Source: Pseudomonas alloputida (GTDB lineage Bacteria > Pseudomonadota > Gammaproteobacteria > Pseudomonadales > Pseudomonadaceae). From it: a stretch of 64,000 nucleotides of DNA. Below the pieces are notes generated by a model. It was not told the DNA's origin. It worked only from the letters and a program-made list of their open reading frames with translations, and did no database searches. The position numbers and the translations under genes are program-made. Location: positions 6,236,501 to 6,300,500 of the forward strand of contig NZ_CP128540.1 in NCBI RefSeq assembly GCF_021283545.2, in the 5' to 3' direction. Below are positions 1 to 8,690 of this stretch, piece after piece (within the stretch, counting starts at the first letter, position 1; each line of letters starts with the position of its first letter).

Positions 1-2
1 CC

Positions 3-1889
3 AACCCGACTCATAGTGCGCTTGAACTCACATCACGAGAGTTTCAGCAAAGAGAAGAAAATCTATACTCTTCTGACTTGCACAAAGGGATTGCACAAGC
101 CAGGTGGTTGATCAAGCAGAACCCACATTTGGAGCCAACTGCGGGCTTCGATAGAATTCGACTTGAGGCGACCTGCTTTGGAATGGCGCTCGGTTTGAGA
201 GTTGGTGAGATCGCGAATCTTCCAAAGAGTTGCCTTTTCCAAGATCCCAACACTCACACGACGTTCGTACGAGTGCCTGTAGAAAAAAACTGCATCCCCA
301 ACGCCGTACCCGTCGCAGACCTATGGAGCGCACCACTCACCGAAGCGTACGAGTACTTGCTGGCTGTCACTCAGGATGCTAGAGAGCGTGCTCTTGACAT
401 TGAAACCAATGGTTTCTCATTTATAGATAAAGCACTCGCAGCCTATCGCGCTAACCATCCGTTAGATCCCGGCGCGGTGGATCAACTCTCATCGTTGGAT
501 CTGCCCGTAGAACATCACTACTTTGTTGAGGAGATATGTAAGTGCTTCCCCGTATCTCCAAAAGAGCTCTACAGTGGTGGGCGATTTTACAGCAGCAGCG
601 TTGAACTCCCTAGAATAACGGCCGCTCGAATCGCAATTTGGATAGATGAACGAATGCATAATTGGGATTGGTCTAATTTTCTCAATGAGTACAAAAAGAA
701 CTGTTATAGCGTATCCGTCATTGACATTGCAAAACACACAAAATCCTCCGAGGCGTCAGTAAAAAAGAGCAAATGGTTTGTAGATCACCTGCGCACCTTT
801 CTCAAGGGAATGGTTCACGACGGGCTTTTCAAGCCTGGAAACAATCCTTCACATGCGCAACTCTTCGACATCCGGAATGAGTGGGCAAGCATCAGAGAAC
901 TTATGTTATCTCAAAGAGGATTCGGGGCGGGAGTACCATCCCTGGTCATAGATATCAGACTGCTCAAGCGCCTTTTAGAAGATAAATACAGATTTCACCT
1001 GCGACGCCATTTTGAAGAACAATTTTCAATGCCTGGTGATGGAAGTGAAGCACCTTATCATGCGAAGCACACTGCCAAAGGTTATCCTAGCAAGCTGAGT
1101 GACAACTTACTTGTAATCTGGGAAAACCAGTTTGACTCGATATCTGAGCTAGGGATCATCCCCCGCCCCCTATTTAGAGCCGATCTCTACAACTATCTCT
1201 CTTCGAACTCCTCAAAAAAAACAATCTTTCAGCGCCTTGACCTACGAGGGCAAGACGGTGAAATCTTTTCCATCACTCCTCATCAAATCCGTCGTTGGGT
1301 TACCACGGCAATTCTTCGTTCTGGTCCCTCTGAAACAGCTGTGGACCTATGGATGGGGCGAACCCCACGCCAAAGCCGTCAATATGACTACCGTACTGCC
1401 AAAGAGCGAGCAGAATATGTGAGATCTTTATACTTGGCCGTTGACCCTCCCCCAGACTTTTTGGGCAGGCTAGTAATCCGATGGCGGGAGGAGTCAATCG
1501 CTGACGAACAAATCGAAGAGATGATCATCGAGAAACTCAGCATTCTCAACCTAACGCCTTGGGGCGGGTGTACACGTGAGCTCTATATCAGTCCGTGCGA
1601 CAGGGGCCTCATGTGTATCAGAGGCTTCGGTACAGATTCTGGATGTAAATCCTTTCACCTGAACCCTGATGATCTGGAAGCAAAGGCCGCTATCGAGAGC
1701 TTACTCAGCGAGTACGAGAAAATTTTGAGGGCAATTTTTGACAACCAAACTGACATCACGTCTAGTATTGAGGCTGAGCTCGATAATACTCACGCTTTCG
1801 ATCAGCACGTTCTGTTTGTGATGGATATGGTTACGAGCTGCAAAACGGCCTTAGAAGCTTACTCAAAACCTAAGAAGGCTTCATCATGA
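3..1889 (+). CDS. Tyrosine recombinase, GmtZ-like (5' end outside window)
   Basis: The frame is open to the left window edge, so the TTG at 78 is not the real start and the N-terminus is missing. Tyrosine-recombinase signatures are visible: a box I Arg in LRVGEI (about 40 residues after the TTG), an HQIRR motif (the box II H-x-x-R) and a candidate nucleophile Tyr in RQYDYRTA. A long insertion separates box I from box II, unlike phage integrases of about 400 aa. Length and the overlapping small partner downstream resemble the GmtZ protein of gamma-mobile-trio elements or Tn554-type recombinase sets. Expected role: cutting and joining of the island ends. The family name is an inference from memory; recombinase activity is well supported by the motifs. 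Confidence 0.7.
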   Translation, partial: NPTHSALELTSREFQQREENLYSSDLHKGIAQARWLIKQNPHLEPTAGFDRIRLEATCFGMALGLRVGEIANLPKSCLFQDPNTHTTFVRVPVEKNCIPNAVPVADLWSAPLTEAYEYLLAVTQDARERALDIETNGFSFIDKALAAYRANHPLDPGAVDQLSSLDLPVEHHYFVEEICKCFPVSPKELYSGGRFYSSSVELPRITAARIAIWIDERMHNWDWSNFLNEYKKNCYSVSVIDIAKHTKSSEASVKKSKWFVDHLRTFLKGMVHDGLFKPGNNPSHAQLFDIRNEWASIRELMLSQRGFGAGVPSLVIDIRLLKRLLEDKYRFHLRRHFEEQFSMPGDGSEAPYHAKHTAKGYPSKLSDNLLVIWENQFDSISELGIIPRPLFRADLYNYLSSNSSKKTIFQRLDLRGQDGEIFSITPHQIRRWVTTAILRSGPSETAVDLWMGRTPRQSRQYDYRTAKERAEYVRSLYLAVDPPPDFLGRLVIRWREESIADEQIEEMIIEKLSILNLTPWGGCTRELYISPCDRGLMCIRGFGTDSGCKSFHLNPDDLEAKAAIESLLSEYEKILRAIFDNQTDITSSIEAELDNTHAFDQHVLFVMDMVTSCKTALEAYSKPKKASS

Positions 1890-2245
1890 AGCAGGAAAAA
1901 AAATGGAAGGACCACGTGCGGTCCATTCTCGCCGAATATGAGGCCGGACGGGTTCAGGAACCGCTCACCCAAAGTGGCCTTGCCCAGCAGGCGGGTGTTA
2001 GTCGTCAAACGCTCTGGAGAGATGAGGAAATACGATCTTTATATACGGCCACTCAGACCCATCTTAAAGACTTCAAAAAGGTCGGGCGTAAAAATAGTGA
2101 TGCGAGAATTTATGCTCTCGAAGCACAGCTACAAAAAGCACGCATGGAGAACAATCGATTAATTCAGACAATCGTCAAAGCCGCTCAGCTAATGACCGAG
2201 GATGCAATTGACCCAAGACGATACTTCGAAGATACCACGAGCTGA
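1886..2245 (+). CDS. Small HTH/coiled-coil recombinase partner, GmtX/TnpC-like
   Basis: A 119-aa protein whose ATG overlaps the stop of the recombinase by 4 bases (ATGA), indicating translational coupling. Residues about 25-50 form a helix-turn-helix (SGLAQQAGVSRQTLWR) and residues 75-105 a charged coiled coil (ALEAQLQKARMENNRLIQ). This layout matches the small third protein of Tn554-like and gamma-mobile-trio elements, which assists the recombinases. It could instead be a generic DNA-binding accessory factor. No DDE or other nuclease motif is present. Confidence 0.6.
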   Translation: MKQEKKWKDHVRSILAEYEAGRVQEPLTQSGLAQQAGVSRQTLWRDEEIRSLYTATQTHLKDFKKVGRKNSDARIYALEAQLQKARMENNRLIQTIVKAAQLMTEDAIDPRRYFEDTTS

Positions 2246-2253
2246 CTCACCAG

Positions 2254-2647
2254 CTATCCTCGTCTGTAAAGTTCCTTGAAGAAGCCATACTCACGGCACT
2301 CGGAGCTGTTAGGCTGGTAATACCGACGACCGCCTTGAACGGTGTAACACCTGTACAAACGATCCTCGCTTTCATGAATGACCTCCAGATGCTCCATCGC
2401 CCACCCGCTACTACCGTTCATCCACCCGGGAGTAACAATCTGAAGGGATAACTCAACGGCACCATTCAGGGTTAAACGCGTGAACTGCTCCAGCCCACGC
2501 ATGTCCTCCAGAAAGAAGACCTCCACACACGTGTCCTCTCCCCGCTCCCTCGTCACCGTGATGTGAATCCATGGCGATGACAGCCGTTGCTCCACGAAAT
2601 GCCAAGCCTGCTGATCCTCAGCCAGCCAGGCGAAGGAGCGATCCACC
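2254..2647 (-). pseudogene. 3' part of an unknown gene split by IS66
   Basis: The minus-strand frame that ends here shows a coding-like protein (RSFAWLAEDQQAWHFVEQ, ending in ELYRRG), but its apparent N-terminus is read from the end of the adjacent IS66 element. Removing the IS and one copy of the 8-bp duplication GATCCACC joins it in frame to 4689-4725 and gives an intact protein of about 140 aa beginning MMFITNRWAEVDRSFAW. Function is not recognised. It lies divergent to an XRE regulator, with a palindrome between them. Confidence 0.75.
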
Positions 2648-2732
2648 GTAAGGGATCCATCATCCCCACATTCCAACCGTCCACCTGATTCCCGATGCTG
2701 TGCTCCCGATTTCTTTCTGGAGCCAGCCCGCC

Positions 2733-3092
2733 ATGATGCGCCCCGACAGCAAAGTCGAAAAAGTCTACCTCTACCCCAAGCCCGTGGACTTTCGAAAGTC
2801 CATCGACGGCCTCACTGCCCTGGTCGAACTGGACATCAAGGTCGCCGTGTTCGACCCGGTACTTTTCGTCTTCCTCAATAAAGCCCGTAACCGCATCAAG
2901 GTGTTGTATTGGGAGCGCAACGGCTTCTGCCTTTGGCTCAAGCGCCTCGAAGCCGAGCGTTTCAAAACTTCACCCGACGCGACCGACGAAGCTATCGTAC
3001 TGACCGTCCAGGAACTGAATTGGCTACTCGACGGTTTCGATCTCTGGCGCAACCGTCCGCATCAGGTTTTGACTCCTCGTTTCGTCGCCTGA
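2733..3092 (+). CDS. tnpB: IS66 accessory protein TnpB
   Basis: A 119-aa protein starting MMRPDSKVEKVYLYPK, with the typical IS66 Orf2/TnpB core VDFRKSIDGL and LYWERNGFCLWLKRLE. TnpB is needed for transposition of IS66 elements, although its biochemical role is not settled. ATG 2733 is chosen over the upstream in-frame GTG at 2700 because TnpB homologues begin at this Met. tnpC follows after 18 bases. Confidence 0.95.
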   Translation: MMRPDSKVEKVYLYPKPVDFRKSIDGLTALVELDIKVAVFDPVLFVFLNKARNRIKVLYWERNGFCLWLKRLEAERFKTSPDATDEAIVLTVQELNWLLDGFDLWRNRPHQVLTPRFVA

Positions 3093-3110
3093 CCGGGTAT
3101 AATCCGGGCC

Positions 3111-4643
3111 ATGATTTCAGTGCCCGATAACCTTCCTGACGACCCTGCCGCGCTCAAACTACTGCTTGCGCAGTTGTTGGCCGAGCGCACGGTCGACAAA
3201 GGTCAGATCGTCGACCTTAAAGAACAGGTCAAGCTGCTGCGTGACCGATTATTCAATCGCAAGTCCGAGCAAACCGTCGAGTCCAACACGCCCCAACTGG
3301 CGTTGTTCAATGAACCCGAAAGTCAGTGGGTACCTACCGCTGATGATGCCGACGAAGAAGTTGTTGCGCCAAGCAAGCAGCGCGGCAAACGCAAGCCACT
3401 GTCGGCTGACCTGCCACGCATTGAAGTCATTCATGACTTGCCCGAGCACGAACTGACTTGCGCCTGTGGTTGCCGCAAACACGTGGTTGGCGAGCAAACC
3501 AGCGAACAACTCGACATCGTGCCGATGCAGATCCGTGTGCTTAAACACGTACGCAAAATCTATGGCTGCCGTGGCTGCGAAACCGCGCCGGTCACCGCTG
3601 ACAAGCCGGCCCAATTGATTGAAAAGAGCATGGCCAGTCCCAGCGTGCTGGCGATGTTGCTAACCACCAAGTACGTCGATGGCCTGCCGCTGCACCGCTT
3701 CGAAACGGTGCTGAACCGACATGGTATCGAGATCCCCCGGCAAACCCTGGCCCGCTGGGTCATCCAGTGCAGCGAACACTTTCAGCCACTGCTGAACCTG
3801 ATGCGTGACCGCCTGCTGGAAAGCCCGGTGATCCATTGCGATGAAACTCGCGTGCAGGTGCTCAAAGAGCCGGATCGTGATCCGACCAGTCAATCCTGGA
3901 TGTGGGTGCAGGCCAGTGGCCCGCCTGATCGACAAGTCGTGCTGTTCGATTACACCACCAGCCGCGCGCAGGAGGTGCCGCTGCGCCTGCTGGAGGGCTA
4001 TCGCGGTTACGTGATGACCGATGATTACGCCGGTTACAACGCGTTGGCGCTACAGCCGGGCGTTGAACGACTGGCGTGCATGGCGCATGTCCGGCGTAAA
4101 TTCGTCGAAGCGCAGAAGGTGCAGCCTAAGGGCAAGAGCGGTCGCGCCGATGTTGCGCTGACGATGATCAACAAACTGTATGGCATCGAACGCGACCTCA
4201 AGGATGCCAGCGATGAACAGCGATTCATCGGTCGTCAGGAACGAAGCCTGCCGATCCTTGAGCAGTTGAAAAGTTGGCTCGACAAGACGCACTCACAGGT
4301 GACACCGCAAAGCGTACTGGGCAAGGCGGTGCTTTACCTGGCAAACAACTGGAACCGCCTGGAGCGGTATGTCGAGGCGGGCCACCTGCCGATCGACAAC
4401 AACCTGGCAGAGCGGGCCATAAAGCCGTTTGTGATCGGGCGCAAAGCTTGGCTGTTCAGTGACACGCCCAAGGGAGCCACGGCTAGCGCGCAGATCTACA
4501 GCTTGGTCGAAACCGCCAAGGTCAACGGCCAAGAGCCCTATACGTGGCTGCGCCACGTCCTGGAGCGACTGCCGCACGCCTCATCGGTAGCAGACTACGA
4601 AGCGCTGCTGCCATGGAACTGTTCGCCAGAGATGCCACGGTAA
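3111..4643 (+). CDS. tnpC: IS66 transposase TnpC
   Basis: A 510-aa DDE transposase of the IS66 family. An N-terminal leucine-rich coiled coil (residues 10-50) is followed by a zinc-finger-like segment with CACGC and CRGC. The catalytic acidic residues are visible in HCDETRVQ, in TDDYAGYN and in the [10 protein letters not shown] segment. Full length for the family and no internal stop, so the element is probably still active. Confidence 0.95.
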   Translation: MISVPDNLPDDPAALKLLLAQLLAERTVDKGQIVDLKEQVKLLRDRLFNRKSEQTVESNTPQLALFNEPESQWVPTADDADEEVVAPSKQRGKRKPLSADLPRIEVIHDLPEHELTCACGCRKHVVGEQTSEQLDIVPMQIRVLKHVRKIYGCRGCETAPVTADKPAQLIEKSMASPSVLAMLLTTKYVDGLPLHRFETVLNRHGIEIPRQTLARWVIQCSEHFQPLLNLMRDRLLESPVIHCDETRVQVLKEPDRDPTSQSWMWVQASGPPDRQVVLFDYTTSRAQEVPLRLLEGYRGYVMTDDYAGYNALALQPGVERLACMAHVRRKFVEAQKVQPKGKSGRADVALTMINKLYGIERDLKDASDEQRFIGRQERSLPILEQLKSWLDKTHSQVTPQSVLGKAVLYLANNWNRLERYVEAGHLPIDNNLAERAIKPFVIGRKAWLFSDTPKGATASAQIYSLVETAKVNGQEPYTWLRHVLERLPHASSVADYEALLPWNCSPEMPR

Positions 4644-4688
4644 CTTTGGCTTCCACCTTGTGGTAGGTGGGGTTCATGGATCGGTTAC

Positions 4689-4725
4689 GATCCACCTCTG
4701 CCCATCGGTTGGTGATAAACATCAT
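4689..4725 (-). pseudogene. 5' fragment of the gene split by IS66
   Basis: The first twelve codons (MMFITNRWAEVD) of the interrupted gene, preceded on the minus strand by a strong ribosome-binding site (GAGAGGGGGTC before ATG ATG). It joins in frame, through one copy of GATCCACC, to 2254-2647. This fixes the original start codon and shows that the gene was intact before insertion. Confidence 0.75.
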
Positions 4726-4739
4726 GACCCCCTCTCAAA

Positions 4740-4772
4740 TGAACAGCATACATTGTAGTCATATACTGTTCA
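4740..4772. promoter_or_regulatory. Candidate operator of the divergent XRE regulator
   Basis: A 33-bp interrupted palindrome with arms TGAACAG and CTGTTCA (outer 7 bases perfect, extending to ATA/TAT). It lies exactly between the start of the IS-split minus-strand gene and the XRE regulator gene, the usual place for an autoregulatory operator controlling both divergent promoters. Confidence 0.55.
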
Positions 4773-4808
4773 CGGGTGCCTCATCTTTCCTTTTGCGGAA
4801 GATGCAAA

Positions 4809-5129
4809 GTGGAATTGAGACAGGCATTCGGTCGGGTTCTGAAGTGGATGCGAGTCCAACAAAAGCTGACCCAAGAAGACTTCGCGACGGTGAGCAGTCG
4901 TACCTACATCAGCACGCTGGAAAGGGGACGATACGTCCCGACCATCGAGAAACTGGACACCATCGCACCAGTGCTGGGAGTTCATCCGATCACATTACTG
5001 GTTGGGAGCTATGCCCTCAAAGAGAACCGAGCAGTGGCAGAGTTACTCGCTCAAATCACTCAAGAAGCTGAACGCATGGACCTTGCAACGGCCTTCCCGG
5101 ACTCAAGCAAAACCTCACACCAGAGCTGA
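4809..5129 (+). CDS. XRE-family HTH transcriptional regulator
   Basis: About 106 aa. Residues 5-60 form a Cro/CI-type helix-turn-helix (LTQEDFATVSSRTYISTLERGRY), followed by a short helical tail. GTG 4809 is preferred because it has a GGAAG Shine-Dalgarno 6-8 bases upstream and gives the family-like N-terminus VELRQAFGRVLKWMR. The upstream in-frame GTG at 4776 abuts the palindrome. It probably represses itself and the divergent gene now broken by IS66, a layout also seen in control regions of small selfish modules. Confidence 0.8.
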   Translation: MELRQAFGRVLKWMRVQQKLTQEDFATVSSRTYISTLERGRYVPTIEKLDTIAPVLGVHPITLLVGSYALKENRAVAELLAQITQEAERMDLATAFPDSSKTSHQS

Positions 5130-5278
5130 TCACCACCTGCTAATGCCGCGAAGCGATTGCCCAAGCGCCAATGGGGGGACTGGATTTTGCTCTATTGCAG
5201 GGCTGTTTAGGCCACAAGATACTTAGCACGCTTTCTGTCTAGCCTGATAAAATCTCAGGCCACTTCTTGGAGAATCTC

Positions 5279-5638
5279 ATGTCCCGTCTCGCTGAATTTC
5301 GCCTTCTCGAACAACAGCTCGCCGCGCAGCTCGCCGAACTGGAAGCACTGAAGAATGATTCCGCCCTGAAGCAGGAAATGGAATTCGAAACGAAGCTCCG
5401 CAACCTGCTCAACGATTACGGCTACAGCCTGCGTCACGTGATCCAGATCATTGATCCGCAGCCCGTAGATTCCGGATCTATTGCACAAAAACCTGCACGG
5501 AAACCACGAGTAGTGAAAACCTACAAGAACCCGCATAGCGGAGAAGTCGTTGAGACGAAGGGGGGCAATCAGCGCACTCTGAAGGCCTGGAAGGCAGAGT
5601 ACGGTGCCGAGGTGGTTGAGTCCTGGTTAGCCAACTGA
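5279..5638 (+). CDS. MvaT/MvaU-family H-NS-like nucleoid protein
   Basis: About 119 aa. The N-terminal oligomerisation coiled coil (MSRLAEFRLLEQQLAAQLAE) and C-terminal AT-hook-like DNA-binding part (KPRVVKTYKNP...GNQRTLKAWKAEYG..VESWL) match Pseudomonas MvaT/TurA proteins closely. These silence AT-rich foreign DNA. The ATG at 5279 has GGAG about 8 bases upstream and is preferred to the GTG-type start at 5267. Being island-borne, it is an accessory copy that may silence island promoters or alter host MvaT multimers. Confidence 0.93.
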   Translation: MSRLAEFRLLEQQLAAQLAELEALKNDSALKQEMEFETKLRNLLNDYGYSLRHVIQIIDPQPVDSGSIAQKPARKPRVVKTYKNPHSGEVVETKGGNQRTLKAWKAEYGAEVVESWLAN

Positions 5639-5793
5639 CTGTGCTGTAGTCGACCTGTGGCAGGAGCATAAACGTGAATCGTCGCCAAATGCGAATTCCC
5701 ATTCTGGGGCGCGACGATTTTTTTGGTAGGTGGTAATGACACACCATTTATGCGCATTAAATAGAGGTCCACTTCAGAAACGGACGCTCCAAA

Positions 5794-5949
5794 ATGCGCA
5801 ATGCTCTCGTCACAATCTCAGTAAACACCCTCGCAAGCATCCTGGCTGGTCTCATGCTCCACTGGATCACCCCCCCTCCTACTGCCGAAGCCATTCGATC
5901 CGGGATCGCGACGCCTGTCTCACCGTCTAAGTCGGTTACCGAGCCTTGA
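5794..5949 (+). CDS. Small single-span membrane protein (51 aa)
   Basis: A short frame beginning MRNALVTISVNTLASILAG with a hydrophobic stretch at residues 4-23, then a proline-rich tail ending PSKSVTEP. The hydrophobic helix followed by a soluble tail is a coherent layout. No clear Shine-Dalgarno precedes the ATG (AAAATG context). Function unknown; coding status is inferred from composition. Confidence 0.5.
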   Translation: MRNALVTISVNTLASILAGLMLHWITPPPTAEAIRSGIATPVSPSKSVTEP

Positions 5950-5989
5950 CATCTGCACCTCCGAATCATGTGGCCGGCTTACCCAGTGG

Positions 5990-6125
5990 ATGCCTCAAAA
6001 AAGCAGAACTTGGGGACCAGTTCGCGCCCCGCCCGAAGCGCATGAAGTGATGTTCCGTTTTTAGACCAAGCGAGAGCACGCCAGGCTTACAAGTCAGTTG
6101 CATGATCAGCTGAACGAATTGCTGG
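5990..6125 (+). pseudogene. Degenerate ORF interrupted by IS66, left part
   Basis: The frame starts MPQKSRTWGPVRAPPEAHEVMFRF, meets a TAG at 6062-6064, and continues in the same frame (TKREHARLTSQLHDQLNELL) up to the IS66 end at 6126. Removing the IS and one ATTGCTGG copy continues it into 8509 onward as EHFVNLNEGLYFGG. The amber codon, the insertion and a later frame change indicate a decayed gene of unknown function. Confidence 0.4.
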
Positions 6126-6156
6126 GTAAGCGTCCGGCGAACTCACCTTGCGTAAG

Positions 6157-7692
6157 TCAGGCCGGCACCCACTGATGCGGCAGCAACTGTCCGATCTCAC
6201 TGGCCCGTTGGGTCGGCATCCGCGTCAGCACATCTTTTAGATAGGCATACGGATCATGCCCATTCATGCGCGCCGACTGGATCAAACTCATGATTGCCGC
6301 AGCCCGCTTACCGCTGCGCAGGGATCCCGCAAATAACCAGTTCGAGCGCCCGAGTGCCCATGGCCGTATCTGGTTTTCGACCTGGTTGTTGTCGATGGGC
6401 ACAGCCCCATCATCCAGGTAGCGCGTCAGCGCTACCCAGCGTTTCAGGCTGTAATCGAGGGCTTTGGCCGTGGCTGATCCATTGGGCACCAGGTCGCGCT
6501 GAGCCAACATCCAGTCATGCAGTTTTTTGAGGATCGGCACCGCCAATTCTTGTCGTACTCGCCAGCGCTCTTCATCACTCATGTCCCGCGCCTGACGTTC
6601 GACCTCGTACAAGCCGCTGATCGAGTGCAGGGCCTGTTCAGCCAGCTGACTTTTGTTCGCCACGTGCAAATCAAAGAACTTGCGCCGGGCGTGGGCCATG
6701 CAGCCGATTTCAGTGATGCCTTGTTCGAAACCGGCTTTGTAGCCAGCGAAGTCGTCGCAGACCAGCTTGCCGTTCCAGTCACCTAGGAAGTTGCGCGCAT
6801 GTTCGCCAGCACGGCTTGGGCTGAAGTCGTAAACCACCGCTTTGAGCGCTGAAAACGGCGTCGTGCTGTAGGCCCAGACATAGGCCCGGTGGGTTTTCTT
6901 CTCGCCTGGCGCAAGCATTTGCACCGGTGTTTCATCAGCGTGGATCACGCCCTGGTTCAGCACGGCTTCACGCAGTGCATCGACCAGTGGCTGAAGCCGC
7001 ACGCCGGTTTGTCCGACCCACTGGGCCAGGGTCGAGCGAGCAATTGCCAGCCCGGCGCGGCCAAAGATTTTCTCCTGCCGGTACAGCGGCAAGTGATCGG
7101 CAAACTTGGCCACCATCACGTGGGCCAACAAACCTGCGGTCGGGATACCTTTGTCGATAACCTGGGCTGGCACCGGTGCCTGGATCAGGGTTTCGCACTG
7201 GCGACAGGCCCATTTGCCCCGCACATGTTGCTCGACGGTAAACACGCCCGGCGTGTAATCCAGCTTCTCGCTGACGTCTTCGCCGATGCGTTGAAGTTGG
7301 CAGCCACAGACGCACTGGGTGTTTTCGGGTTCGTGACGAATCACCGTGCGTGGAAACTGCGGCGGCAAAGGCGCACGTTTCGGGGATTGCCGTGGTTCGG
7401 CCTGTGGCGCATCTGGGAGAAGCTGTTTTAGCTCGGCCTCGATAGCTTCAAGGTCTGTGTCGAGCAGGTCATCCAGCAAGCTGCTTTGCGCCGGGCTGAT
7501 TTGCTCGCTGCGCTTGGCAAACTTGTGCCGTTTGAGCAGGGCGATTTCGAACTTGAACTGTTCGATGAGGATTTCATCGTTCTGAATCTTCCTGCTCATC
7601 GCCTCGACCTGGGATTGCAATTGCAACGCCTGTGCCGCCAAAGCACGAAGCTGTTCCGGGGTCATCTGGTCGAGGTTGGGCGAGAAAGTCAT
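6157..7692 (-). CDS. tnpC: IS66 transposase TnpC
   Basis: About 511 aa, starting MTFSPNLDQMTPEQLRAL. An N-terminal coiled coil (ALQLQSQVEAMSRKIQ) and a zinc-finger-like CVCGC...CRQC region precede the DDE catalytic core: the acidic residues lie in HADETPVQ, CDDFAGYK and NNQVENQIRP. An earlier in-frame start at 7731 would add 13 residues; ATG 7692 fits the family better. It is the last gene of the tnpA-tnpB-tnpC operon. Confidence 0.95.
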   Translation of the reverse strand: MTFSPNLDQMTPEQLRALAAQALQLQSQVEAMSRKIQNDEILIEQFKFEIALLKRHKFAKRSEQISPAQSSLLDDLLDTDLEAIEAELKQLLPDAPQAEPRQSPKRAPLPPQFPRTVIRHEPENTQCVCGCQLQRIGEDVSEKLDYTPGVFTVEQHVRGKWACRQCETLIQAPVPAQVIDKGIPTAGLLAHVMVAKFADHLPLYRQEKIFGRAGLAIARSTLAQWVGQTGVRLQPLVDALREAVLNQGVIHADETPVQMLAPGEKKTHRAYVWAYSTTPFSALKAVVYDFSPSRAGEHARNFLGDWNGKLVCDDFAGYKAGFEQGITEIGCMAHARRKFFDLHVANKSQLAEQALHSISGLYEVERQARDMSDEERWRVRQELAVPILKKLHDWMLAQRDLVPNGSATAKALDYSLKRWVALTRYLDDGAVPIDNNQVENQIRPWALGRSNWLFAGSLRSGKRAAAIMSLIQSARMNGHDPYAYLKDVLTRMPTQRASEIGQLLPHQWVPA

Positions 7693-7755
7693 GCCACCGA
7701 TTGTGCCAGAGCAGGCGCGGGGCGACGACAAGTAGACCGGCCAAATGGCCGGCGG

Positions 7756-8091
7756 TTACAGCATGCTGATCACGCCGCCTGAGCCGACGCGCTGCCACGG
7801 CAGGCCCAGCACCAACGCCTGGAGTTGTTCGCTGTCGAGTTCGACCTCGCACCCGTGGCGAATGCCGGGCCAGTGGAACTTGCCTTGGTTCAGGCGCCGC
7901 GCGGCAAGCCAGACACCGACGCCATCGTGCACCAGCACTTTCATCCGGGTAGCCCGGCGATTGGCGAACAGATAAGCGCAGTGCGGCTTCGCCGCACCGA
8001 ACACCGCAATCACCCGGGCTAATGCCGTCTCGGTGCCGGCGCGCATATCCATCGGCTCGGTGGCCAGCCAGATGGCATCGATGCGGATCAT
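7756..8091 (-). CDS. tnpB: IS66 accessory protein TnpB
   Basis: 111 aa, starting MIRIDAIWLATEPMDMRAGT, with the TnpB core (CAYLFANRRATRMKVLVHDGVGVWLAARRLN). The start codon overlaps the tnpA stop by 4 bases, the usual coupling in IS66 elements. It serves transposition together with TnpA and TnpC. Confidence 0.95.
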   Translation of the reverse strand: MIRIDAIWLATEPMDMRAGTETALARVIAVFGAAKPHCAYLFANRRATRMKVLVHDGVGVWLAARRLNQGKFHWPGIRHGCEVELDSEQLQALVLGLPWQRVGSGGVISML

Positions 8092-8408
8092 TGAGCCACA
8101 GCCCGAATAAATTGCGCACAACCCTCGGGATCCGAGGCTGGCCATTTCACCGTGATCACTTGCCCGGCCACGGGCAACTCGATGATCACTGACGCTTCGA
8201 CTGGCCGTTTAGGTGCGGCTTTTAGCGGGACGAAAGCTGGTAGTGAAGCCGCTGCGGGCTGATCTCGATAGAGCGGCAGCCATTTGCGGATGACGTTGGC
8301 ATTGATGCCGTGGTTGATGGCGACACTGGACACGGTTGCGCCAGGTTGCAGGCATTCCTGAACGACCTGGGCTTTGAACGGTTTCGGATAAGAGCTTCGT
8401 TGGCGCAT
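8088..8408 (-). CDS. tnpA: IS66 accessory protein TnpA
   Basis: 106 aa with an N-terminal HTH of the IS3/IS66 OrfA type (RSSYPKPFKAQVVQECLQPGATVSSVAINHGI in outline, then NVIRKWLPLY). First gene of the IS66 operon; it overlaps tnpB by 4 bases. It probably binds the element ends. Confidence 0.93.
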   Translation of the reverse strand: MRQRSSYPKPFKAQVVQECLQPGATVSSVAINHGINANVIRKWLPLYRDQPAAASLPAFVPLKAAPKRPVEASVIIELPVAGQVITVKWPASDPEGCAQFIRAVAQ

Positions 8409-8508
8409 GGAAATCCTGGCGATGAGGGTGATCGCGTCCGCTTAAAAATACGCGGACACCATCGCCCTTAATGCTGGAGTTCGGAAGGTGAGTTCGCCGG
8501 ACGCTTAC

Positions 8509-8690
8509 ATTGCTGGAGCATTTCGTAAACCTCAACGAGGGGCTGTACTTCGGGGGCGGATGTCACGGTATTGCAGAATTTCACTATGCTCGATGCGGAG
8601 GATGAAGACTTCGTGCATTACAGCCTGCACGACTGGTTCAGTTTTGGAGACGCCATAGAAGACGACGATTTGCTGATTGAGCGGCCTTGA
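8509..8690 (+). pseudogene. Degenerate ORF interrupted by IS66, right part
   Basis: Continuation of the frame split at 6125: EHFVNLNEGLYFGGG then a stop. A neighbouring frame then reads coherently as TMLDAEDEDFVHYSLHDWF and ends IEDDDLLIERP at 8690, so a frameshift probably lies near 8560. The acidic C-terminus looks like real former coding sequence; product unknown. Confidence 0.35.

Larger units (their letters stand above)
2648..4688 (+). mobile_element. IS66-family insertion sequence without tnpA
   Basis: The ends form an imperfect inverted repeat: the left end GTAAGGGATCCAT at 2648 matches the reverse complement of the right end at 4688 (about 24 of 29 positions). An 8-bp target duplication GATCCACC lies at 2640-2647 and 4689-4696, as expected of IS66. 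It carries tnpB and tnpC but no tnpA. The intact ends and duplication indicate a complete two-gene element and not a deletion remnant. It interrupts the small minus-strand gene described beside it. Confidence 0.9.
6126..8508 (-). mobile_element. Complete IS66-family insertion sequence
   Basis: Perfect 24-bp terminal inverted repeats (starting GTAAGCGTCCGGCGAACTCA at 6126, with its reverse complement ending at 8508) flanked by a perfect 8-bp target duplication ATTGCTGG (6118-6125 and 8509-8516). It carries the full tnpA-tnpB-tnpC set on the minus strand. The perfect ends and intact genes point to a recent, probably active insertion, distinct in sequence from the IS66 at 2648-4688. Confidence 0.97.
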
